The notes below the pieces were generated by a model that made no database searches, had not been told where the DNA came from, and saw only the letters and a list, made by a program, of their open reading frames with translations. Both the position numbers and the translations under genes were made by a program. Below are positions 1-5,002 of a stretch of DNA of 5,002 nt, in pieces; positions within the stretch are counted from its first letter, which is position 1, and each line of letters opens with the position of its first letter. Origin of the DNA: an uncultured Eubacteriales bacterium (GTDB taxonomy: Bacteria > Bacillota > Clostridia > UMGS1810); the NCBI GenBank assembly GCA_902493665.1, contig CABUQL010000118.1, forward strand, positions 1 through 5,002, written 5' to 3'.

Positions 1-1942
1 CAAGAAGCGGATGCTTATATTTTATATTTTTTGCATTTTTTCTGTTTTTTATATAAAGCGGTATCTGAAATTTTGCGGTTGCCGGACGGTAAAGAGAAAG
101 TCCTGCTATGAGATCTTCAAAACACGACGGCCTTAAATCTTTTAAAAATGCTTTCATTCCGTCGCTTTCAAGCTGAAACACACCGTCTGTTTCACCGCGC
201 GAAATCATTTCATAAACCTTTTTGTCATCATATTTTATGTTTTCCAACTCAAACTCTTCGTTTTCTTTGATTTTTGCAGTTGCATCATTGATAATCGTTA
301 AATTTCGAAGAGCTAAAAGATCCATTTTAACAAGACCGAGTTTTTCCAGAACAACGGCAGGATACTGCGTTAAAACAGTGTTGTCGGATACTAAAGTCGG
401 CACATAATTGTTAAGCGCCTTATCGCCGATTACAAGTCCCGCAGCGTGAGTTGTAATGTTTCTTGGCATTCCTTCAACTTCACGCGAAATGTCAATGAGC
501 CTTTTAACCTCAAAATTTGTATCGTAAAGTTTTTTCAGTTCATGTACATCCTGCAGTGCCGCATCAATCGTAATTCCAATCTCACGGGGAATCATTTTTG
601 CGGTTTTGTCGGTCAGGTCGTATGAAATTCCGTAAACTCTTCCGACATCGCGCACCGCAGCACGCGCTTTCATTGTATCAAACGCAACTATCTGTGCGAC
701 ACGGTCTCTGCCGTATTTTTCGTAAATATAATCAATTACTTCCTGACGTCTTACATAGCAAAAATCAATGTCGATATCAGGCATTGTAACTCTTTCGGGA
801 TTTAAAAATCTTTCAAAAATAAGGTTATATTTTAATGGGTTAACTTCCGTTATCCCCAAAAGATACGCTGCAAGGCTTCCTGCCGCCGAACCACGTCCGG
901 GACCGACACTTATGCCGTTTTTTCTTGCAAAATTAACATAGTCCCAAACTATCAAAAAATAATCACTGTAACCCATTGTTTTTATGGTATCAAGCTCATA
1001 TTTAAGACGCCTTTTCACCTCGTCGCTTGTCATATTAAGCCTGTTCATGGAATCGGTGCACAGTTTTTCAAGATACAAGTCGGCATTGATTTTCTCATCA
1101 AACTTCGGAAGATAAGTTTTTGAAAAGTCAAGTTCAACATTGCATTTTTCTGAAATTTCATTCGTGTTTTCTATTGCTTCGGGAATATCTTTAAAGAGAC
1201 TTCGCATCTCTTCTTCGGATTTTAAATAAAACTCATCAGTTGCAAATTTAAGGCGGTTTTCATCGTGAATTTTTTTTCCCGTCTGTATGCATAGCATAAT
1301 ATCCTGCAAAACGGCATTCTCTTTTTTTGTGTAATGAACGTCGTTTGTTGCGGCAAGTTTGATTCCAAGCTCATTTGAAAGCTTAATTATTTCGGGGATT
1401 ATTTTAATTTCATCTTCCAGATTATGATTTTGCACTTCAAGGTAATAATCGTCTTTAAATATAGATTTAAATTTAAGTGCAAGTAATTTTGCCTTTTCAT
1501 AGTTACCGTTTAAAAGTGCCTCGTTAACATTGCCTCTAAGGCAACCGCTAAGAGCAACAAGTCCGTCACAGTGTTTTTGCAAAACTTCAAAATCAATTCT
1601 GGGTTTATAGTAATACCCCTGCGAAAATCCGATTGAACATATTTTCATTAAATTTACATATCCCGTCTGATTTTTTGCAAGAAGTATAAGATGTCCGTAT
1701 TTTTCGTTTTTGTTTCTGTCAAATCTTGATTTTGCGGCAGTATATACCTCACATCCGATAATAGGTTTTATACCGTTGTTTTTTGCTTCATTATAAAAAT
1801 CAACCACACCGTACATTACGCCGTGATCGGTAATTGCAAGCGATTTCATGGAGAGCTCTTTTGCATATTTAACAACATCTTTGATTTTTGCGGCACCGTC
1901 AAGCAGACTGTACTCTGTGTGCAGATGAAGATGCGTAAACAT
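1..1942 (-). CDS. dnaE: DNA polymerase III alpha subunit, DnaE type (5' part, runs off the left edge)
   Basis: Replicative polymerase of the C family. In Firmicutes that also have PolC, DnaE extends primers, mainly on the lagging strand. The frame is open for 647 codons, from an ATG at 1942 preceded by AAAGGAG ten bases upstream, to the window edge; full DnaE is usually about 1,100-1,200 residues, so the rest of the fingers, the beta-binding region and the OB fold lie outside. The PHP domain (residues 1 to about 270) opens with HLHLHTEYSLLDG and keeps all nine expected metal ligands: H6, H8, D15, H40, E65, H84, C134, D201 and H203. The polymerase core follows, with GPGRGSAAGS (347-356), PDIDIDF (388-394, catalytic D391 and D393), THAAG (498-502), GVFQLES (587-593) and FED (608-610, third catalytic D610). 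Oddly, the usual YRPGPM motif reads YRPATAKF (618-625). Identity is certain by motif; whether this copy is typical is less clear. It follows whiA after 93 bp and is probably co-transcribed. Confidence 0.96.
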   Translation of the reverse strand, partial: MFTHLHLHTEYSLLDGAAKIKDVVKYAKELSMKSLAITDHGVMYGVVDFYNEAKNNGIKPIIGCEVYTAAKSRFDRNKNEKYGHLILLAKNQTGYVNLMKICSIGFSQGYYYKPRIDFEVLQKHCDGLVALSGCLRGNVNEALLNGNYEKAKLLALKFKSIFKDDYYLEVQNHNLEDEIKIIPEIIKLSNELGIKLAATNDVHYTKKENAVLQDIMLCIQTGKKIHDENRLKFATDEFYLKSEEEMRSLFKDIPEAIENTNEISEKCNVELDFSKTYLPKFDEKINADLYLEKLCTDSMNRLNMTSDEVKRRLKYELDTIKTMGYSDYFLIVWDYVNFARKNGISVGPGRGSAAGSLAAYLLGITEVNPLKYNLIFERFLNPERVTMPDIDIDFCYVRRQEVIDYIYEKYGRDRVAQIVAFDTMKARAAVRDVGRVYGISYDLTDKTAKMIPREIGITIDAALQDVHELKKLYDTNFEVKRLIDISREVEGMPRNITTHAAGLVIGDKALNNYVPTLVSDNTVLTQYPAVVLEKLGLVKMDLLALRNLTIINDATAKIKENEEFELENIKYDDKKVYEMISRGETDGVFQLESDGMKAFLKDLRPSCFEDLIAGLSLYRPATAKFQIPLYIKNRKNAKNIKYKHPLL

Positions 1943-1952
1943 ATAAAACTCT

Positions 1953-1962
1953 CTCCTTTCCT
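1953..1962 (-). promoter_or_regulatory. Ribosome binding site of dnaE
   Basis: On the minus strand this reads AGGAAAGGAG, a strong Shine-Dalgarno match, ending ten bases before the ATG at 1942. No other in-frame start lies between it and that ATG, and the ATG puts the PHP motif HLHLHTEYS at residues 4-12 as in the family, so the site fixes the dnaE start. Confidence 0.85.
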
Positions 1963-1966
1963 ATCG

Positions 1967-2020
1967 GATTTTGTAATACGTTGCGTCTTAAATTCACCGC
2001 ATTTTTTGCTTTTACAAATC
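1967..2020 (-). repeat. Imperfect inverted repeat in the whiA-dnaE spacer
   Basis: The arms are 2012-2020 (GATTTGTAA on the minus strand) and 1967-1976 (TTACAAAATC). They pair over nine bases with one bulged base, around a 35-base interior. The interior holds a smaller TGCG/CGCA pair. It lies in the only sizeable spacer, directly upstream of the dnaE ribosome binding site. It could be a weak mRNA structure or an operator-like site, or chance in AT-rich DNA. It lacks the GC-rich stem and T-run of a terminator. No function can be assigned. Confidence 0.3.
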
Positions 2021-2035
2021 AAGGTTAATGTTAAA

Positions 2036-2965
2036 TCATAGTTTTTGCGCAAATTCCTCGATTTTTTTAAGTCTGTGGTTTACACCGGACTTGCTCAAAG
2101 GAGGATTTAGCATTTCGCCGAGTTCTTTAAGTCCGAGTTCTTTGTTTTTAAGTCTTAAAACCGCAACGTCATAAAGTGACGGCGGAAGCTCGGACATTTT
2201 TCCTTTTTTCTCGATTAATTCGATACATTCTATCTGTTTCATCGACGCTTTAACAACCTTGTCAAGGTTTGCCGTTGAGCAATTAACAAACCTGTTTACG
2301 TTGTTGCGCATTTCTTTTATAATTTTTGTGTTATGAATTTCCATAAGCGAATTAAAAGCACCGATATAACTTAATATGTCGGCAATATCCTCACTTAATT
2401 TAAAGTAAATCACGTACTTTGATTTTCTTGTAATTTGCTTAGGCGAAAATCCCGATTCGCACAAAATTTCGTTTAACGTATCTTTAACCTCAATATGAGG
2501 CACGGCAAATTCAAGATGATAATTTTTTTCCGGATTTGAAACAAATCCGCCCGCCAAAAAAGCACCTTTAATAAACGCTTTTTTGCAGCACTTTTTCTCA
2601 TAAATCTTTTTATCGATTATATAACTTGAAAATTCGCTTATATTATTTTTTACAAATCCCATCACTTTTAATATTTTAAGTATTTCGGGATTATTTTGCA
2701 CCAAAATAAGATAATAAAACTTGTTTGAATTCTTTTTCTTTAAAATTTCTATTTTTGAAACAACGTCAAAGTTGTATTTTATAAGGTTATAAATTCTGCG
2801 TGCAAGCGGTGCGCTTTCCGTTGTGATGTGCAAAATATATTTTCCGTCCGAAAAAGTTATTTTTCCCGAAAACGCAAAAATTGCACAAAATTCGGCAAGA
2901 AGACAGCATCTTTTGGATTTGTCGTTTGCAAGAACTTCTTTTTTTGCTTCTGAAGAAAATGACAT
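2036..2965 (-). CDS. whiA: WhiA, DNA-binding sporulation/division regulator
   Basis: WhiA is a conserved Gram-positive DNA-binding protein. In Streptomyces it activates sporulation-septation genes together with WhiB; in Bacillus it affects cell division and chromosome segregation. The 309-residue length is typical. The N-terminus MSFSSEAKKEVL is family-like and supports the ATG at 2965. Residues 1 to about 85 form the N-terminal WhiA domain. The LAGLIDADG-homing-endonuclease-like core includes GAFLAGGFVSNPEKNYHLEF (134-153); the acidic residues of active homing enzymes are replaced there, which fits binding without cleavage. The EMRNNVNRFVNC stretch (218-229) is also conserved in the family. 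The C-terminal helix-turn-helix spans about 265-302, with LKELGEMLNPPLSKSGVNHR (279-298). The start is seven bases past the yvcK stop, and its ribosome binding site lies in yvcK. Ends with TGA. Whether it regulates sporulation here cannot be told. Confidence 0.97.
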   Translation of the reverse strand: MSFSSEAKKEVLANDKSKRCCLLAEFCAIFAFSGKITFSDGKYILHITTESAPLARRIYNLIKYNFDVVSKIEILKKKNSNKFYYLILVQNNPEILKILKVMGFVKNNISEFSSYIIDKKIYEKKCCKKAFIKGAFLAGGFVSNPEKNYHLEFAVPHIEVKDTLNEILCESGFSPKQITRKSKYVIYFKLSEDIADILSYIGAFNSLMEIHNTKIIKEMRNNVNRFVNCSTANLDKVVKASMKQIECIELIEKKGKMSELPPSLYDVAVLRLKNKELGLKELGEMLNPPLSKSGVNHRLKKIEEFAQKL

Positions 2966-2972
2966 TAAAATC

Positions 2973-3989
2973 TCATTCCTTATTATATTTAATATTGTAA
3001 CATAAATCCATTATGTATTTTGCCAATTTATCATAATTGTGCCTTGCGTATCCTTTTGATGAATCAAGCATTTCTCCGCTTACAAGCGTTATATTGCTTT
3101 TTATAAAACGAGGTGTGTCAATTTTAACCTGTTCCGAGCGTTCGAGTCTGTATTTTGATTTAAGAAAATCGTCAATCGGCTCGTCATTTACAATGCAGTA
3201 ATCGATAATTTTATCATTTGTATGATTAAGTATTGCTTCTGCGTGGTCAAATGCACTGTAGTCTTCCGTTTCGCCGCGCTGAGTCATAATATTGTTTACA
3301 TACGCAACTTTTGCCTTACTGTTTACTATCGCATCCGCAACGCCGGAAACAAGAAGGTTCGGAATAATGCTCGTGTATAAACTTCCGGGGCCCAAAATTA
3401 TAATATCAGCCTCAGCTATGCATTTTAAACAGTCTTTTACAGGGTCGATTTTTGCAGGCGTGAGAAAGATTTTTTCAATTTTGCATCCCTTGCTGTGTGC
3501 GTACTGCGGAATTGTGGATTCACCTAAAACCGTGCTTCCGTCCGACATTTTTGCGCCGAGATTTACATTTTGATTTGTAACGGGCAAAACACGTCCTTTA
3601 ACTGCCAAAACATCGCTGCATTGACGCACCGCATCTTCAAAACTTCCACCGTTAACACCGCACATTGCCGCAAGAAAAAGATTTCCGAAATTCTGCCCTT
3701 TAAGTCTTCCCGAGGGAAAACGGTAATGCAGAAGTCTTGCAAGTATCGGCTCTGTATTTGAGAGAGCCAAAATGCAGTTTCTCACATCGCCGGGAGGAAG
3801 CATATTTAAATCTTCTCTGAGCATTCCCGAGCCTCCGCCGTCGTCTGCAACGGTTATGATGGCGGTAATGTTTTCGGTATAGTGTTTTATGCCTCTGAGC
3901 ATTGTTGAAATGCCTGTTCCTCCGCCGATAGCAACAATTTTTATTTTAGAAAGCCTTTGCTTAATTTTTCCATTCAAAAAGTCAATCAT
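2973..3989 (-). CDS. yvcK: YvcK/GlmR, CofD-like UDP-sugar-binding regulator of carbon flow to the cell wall
   Basis: YvcK (GlmR) binds UDP-GlcNAc and, in Bacillus, stimulates GlmS to direct carbon to peptidoglycan precursors; mutants grow poorly on gluconeogenic carbon sources. It belongs to the CofD-like 2-phospho-L-lactate transferase fold. Visible motifs, in order, are the N-terminal beta strand and glycine loop KIVAIGGGTGIS (17-28), VADDGGGSG (47-55), PPGDVRN (65-71), GQNFGNLFLA (98-107), GPGSLYTSIIPNLL (200-213) and NNIMTQRGET (232-241). At 338 residues it is near the usual 310-330, with a short lysine-rich N-terminal extension before the first strand. The ATG at 3989 is the only start that keeps the glycine loop. 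Its GGAGG is close, four bases away. It follows rapZ by 12 bp, the usual pairing of these families. One odd point is GGGSG where GGSSG is common. Identity is secure from motifs and context. Confidence 0.96.
   Translation of the reverse strand: MIDFLNGKIKQRLSKIKIVAIGGGTGISTMLRGIKHYTENITAIITVADDGGGSGMLREDLNMLPPGDVRNCILALSNTEPILARLLHYRFPSGRLKGQNFGNLFLAAMCGVNGGSFEDAVRQCSDVLAVKGRVLPVTNQNVNLGAKMSDGSTVLGESTIPQYAHSKGCKIEKIFLTPAKIDPVKDCLKCIAEADIIILGPGSLYTSIIPNLLVSGVADAIVNSKAKVAYVNNIMTQRGETEDYSAFDHAEAILNHTNDKIIDYCIVNDEPIDDFLKSKYRLERSEQVKIDTPRFIKSNITLVSGEMLDSSKGYARHNYDKLAKYIMDLCYNIKYNKE
2976..2981 (-). promoter_or_regulatory. Ribosome binding site of whiA, inside the end of yvcK
   Basis: AAGGAA on the minus strand overlaps the last two sense codons of yvcK and sits about ten bases before the whiA ATG. 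Because ribosomes finishing yvcK cover this site, the two genes are probably translationally coupled. The ATG embedded around the yvcK stop opens a frame that stops after two codons, so it is not a rival start. Confidence 0.65.
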
Positions 3990-3993
3990 ATAT

Positions 3994-3998
3994 CCTCC
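3994..3998 (-). promoter_or_regulatory. Ribosome binding site of yvcK
   Basis: GGAGG on the minus strand fills the 12-base rapZ-yvcK spacer and ends only four bases before the ATG at 3989, shorter than the usual six to nine. No other start gives a better spacing without cutting into the first conserved strand; the next candidate, TTG at codon 5, lies 16 bases away. Confidence 0.7.
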
Positions 3999-4001
3999 GA
4001 T

Positions 4002-4862
4002 TTACTTTCCCTTATTTATATCTCTGTGTATCAGTCTTACTTTATATCCGAGTTTAATAAGAAGTTCGCTGACATGCGCCGCAAGCGTTACCGAACGGTG
4101 TTTTCCGCCCGTGCAGCCGACAGAAATTACAAGCTGTGTTTTTCCCTCTTCAACATAGCAAGGCATTAAAAAGCTTATCATATCGTCGAGCTTTTGAGCA
4201 AAAGCCTGTGTCTGCTTAAATTTATTTACATAATCTCTTACTTCTTTATCAAGTCCCGTTTTATGCTTTAATTCGGGAATATAATAAGGATTCGGAAGAA
4301 ATCTTACGTCAAAAACAAGGTCGGAATCAAGCGGGATTCCGTATTTGAATCCGAACGAAACAACATTTACGTTAATTCTCTTTTCTTCCTCATTATCGCT
4401 GAAAATTTCTTCAATGCGTTCCTTTAAATCTCTCGGAAGCATTTGCGAGGTATTTATAACATATTTTGCCTTATACTTGATTTGTTCAAGTATTTTTCTT
4501 TCTTTTTCAATACCGTCAATAATACGTCCATCGGGAGATAAAGGATGCGACCTTCTTGTTTCTTTGTATCTTTTTACAATTGTGTCATCGTCGCAGTCGA
4601 GGAACAAAATGTCATACGAGTCGCCGAATTTTTCAAGCTCGTCGATTCCTTTGAAGATATCGGAAAACATTTTGCTGCTTCTTGTATCTATCACAAATGC
4701 CACTTTGTCAAATCTGCTTTCCGCCTGATAGCACATTTCCGCAAATTTTGCAAAAAGCTCAGACGGCATATTGTCGATACAGTAATATCCCATATCCTCA
4801 AAACAGTCTACCGCCTGGCTTTTGCCCGCACCCGACATTCCTGTAATTATAACGAATTTCAA
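4002..4862 (-). CDS. rapZ: RapZ (YvcJ), nucleotide-binding protein / GlcN-6-P signalling family
   Basis: RapZ is a P-loop protein. In E. coli it binds the small RNA GlmZ and directs RNase E to it, so tuning GlmS and amino-sugar supply; in Bacillus the homologue YvcJ hydrolyses GTP and affects competence, and the RNA role is not shown. The 286-residue length is typical. Walker A is GMSGAGKS (8-15), followed by DCFEDMGYYCIDNMP (19-33), DTRS (59-62) and the Walker B-like strand DILFLDCDDD (84-93), then RRSHPL (103-108). The C-terminal domain (about 163-286) carries FGFKYGIP (170-177), DVRFLPNPYY (185-194) and the hallmark GCTGGKHRSV (249-258), and ends in HRDINKGK. Translation starts with TTG, set by an in-frame TAG five codons upstream and a strong ribosome binding site. 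It is 16 bp after murB and 12 bp before yvcK, which suggests joint control of cell-wall sugar metabolism. The exact ligand here is inferred from the family. Confidence 0.96.
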   Translation of the reverse strand: MKFVIITGMSGAGKSQAVDCFEDMGYYCIDNMPSELFAKFAEMCYQAESRFDKVAFVIDTRSSKMFSDIFKGIDELEKFGDSYDILFLDCDDDTIVKRYKETRRSHPLSPDGRIIDGIEKERKILEQIKYKAKYVINTSQMLPRDLKERIEEIFSDNEEEKRINVNVVSFGFKYGIPLDSDLVFDVRFLPNPYYIPELKHKTGLDKEVRDYVNKFKQTQAFAQKLDDMISFLMPCYVEEGKTQLVISVGCTGGKHRSVTLAAHVSELLIKLGYKVRLIHRDINKGK

Positions 4863-4867
4863 TTTAA

Positions 4868-4876
4868 CTTCCCCCT
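4868..4876 (-). promoter_or_regulatory. Ribosome binding site that fixes the TTG start of rapZ
   Basis: AGGGGGAAG on the minus strand lies five bases before the TTG at 4862 (eight from the run of Gs). A TAG stop in the same frame overlaps this site, and none of the three codons between it and the TTG is a start codon. TTG is therefore the only start that retains the Walker A strand at residue 3. Confidence 0.8.
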
Positions 4877-4878
4877 AC

Positions 4879-5002
4879 TTATTTAAGCAGCTTAACTTCT
4901 TCTTCAAGCATAACGCCTGTTTTTTTGTAAACTGTCTGTTTTACAAAATCAATAAGATTTAATATGTCGCCGCTTGTTGCATTATCGTAATTAATTATAA
5001 AA
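4879..5002 (-). CDS. murB: UDP-N-acetylenolpyruvoylglucosamine reductase MurB (3' end only)
   Basis: MurB is the FAD-dependent, NADPH-using enzyme that reduces UDP-GlcNAc-enolpyruvate to UDP-MurNAc in cytoplasmic peptidoglycan precursor synthesis. Only the last 40 codons and a TAA stop are inside the window. They read FIINYDNATSGDI (1-13 of the fragment), then LIDFVKQTVYKKTGV and EEEVKLL. This matches the conserved C-terminal pattern of MurB: FI-N followed by AT-DI, a helix, then VY-K-G and LE-EV. The usual G of the NxGxAT stretch is an aspartate (NYDNAT). The catalytic parts lie outside. The call rests on a short fragment, but the pattern and the position upstream of rapZ agree with the known clostridial gene order. 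Confidence 0.88.
   Translation of the reverse strand, partial: FIINYDNATSGDILNLIDFVKQTVYKKTGVMLEEEVKLLK

Noticed and set aside
1..60. T-rich stretch at the left edge, possible terminator
   Set aside because: It lies within the open dnaE frame (YIKNRKNAKNIKYKHPLL), and the T-runs are on the strand opposite to transcription: they are the complement of AAA-rich lysine and asparagine codons.
61..90. Possible frameshift or assembly error producing RPATAKF in DnaE
   Set aside because: The frame is normal on both sides. Restoring it through a shifted frame needs two compensating indels and gives RPGNRKIS, still not RPGPM. Kept as a substitution, with a read check advised.
222..789. Plus-strand open frames of about 60 codons opposite dnaE
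   Set aside because: They overlap the PDIDIDF and THAAG regions of dnaE on the other strand and show no protein-like motifs.
1846..2052. Minus-strand 68-codon frame across the whiA-dnaE spacer
   Set aside because: It overlaps the end of whiA and the start of dnaE in another frame, has no ribosome binding site, and resembles no known small protein.
3292..4169. Plus-strand open frames of 63-93 codons opposite yvcK and the yvcK-rapZ junction
   Set aside because: Antisense shadows of conserved coding sequence; no domains, no start signals.
4345..4886. Plus-strand open frames of 127 and 113 codons opposite rapZ
   Set aside because: They lie antisense to a complete, motif-rich rapZ, have no recognisable domain or good ribosome binding site, and their composition follows from the codons of the opposite strand.

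Overview
The window is one continuous stretch of a bacterial housekeeping operon. Every supported gene lies on the minus strand, so the genes run right to left. In transcription order they are the 3' end of murB, rapZ, yvcK, whiA, and the 5' two thirds of dnaE. The DNA is AT-rich, the spacers are short (16, 12, 7 and 93 bp) and the ribosome binding sites are purine-rich. The order murB-rapZ-yvcK-whiA-dnaE is known from many Clostridia (often with hprK upstream and pfkA downstream). I therefore infer a low-GC, Gram-positive, clostridial-type Firmicute; I cannot name the genus.

Region by region (window coordinates): 4879-5002 holds the last 40 codons of MurB. 4002-4862 is RapZ, a P-loop nucleotide-binding protein with a TTG start. 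2973-3989 is YvcK, a CofD-like UDP-sugar-binding protein. 2036-2965 is WhiA, a LAGLIDADG-like plus helix-turn-helix DNA-binding protein. 1943-2035 is the only sizeable spacer; it carries an imperfect inverted repeat and the dnaE ribosome binding site. 1-1942 is the first 647 codons of the DNA polymerase III alpha subunit DnaE, which runs off the left edge. The dnaE frame is open the whole way, so bases 1-1942 are coding even though the gene is incomplete.

Together the genes link peptidoglycan precursor synthesis (MurB), control of carbon flow into cell-wall amino sugars (RapZ and YvcK families), division and chromosome-linked regulation (WhiA) and replication (DnaE). The tight spacing, with the whiA ribosome binding site inside the end of yvcK, points to a single transcript and translational coupling. 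No promoter or factor-independent terminator is evident, which fits the middle of a longer operon.

I see no mobile element, CRISPR array, RNA gene or undescribed system. The most unusual signal is in DnaE: the normally near-invariant RPGPM stretch after the third catalytic aspartate reads RPATAKF, and a few other well-conserved positions are altered, while the catalytic aspartates and all nine PHP metal ligands are kept.
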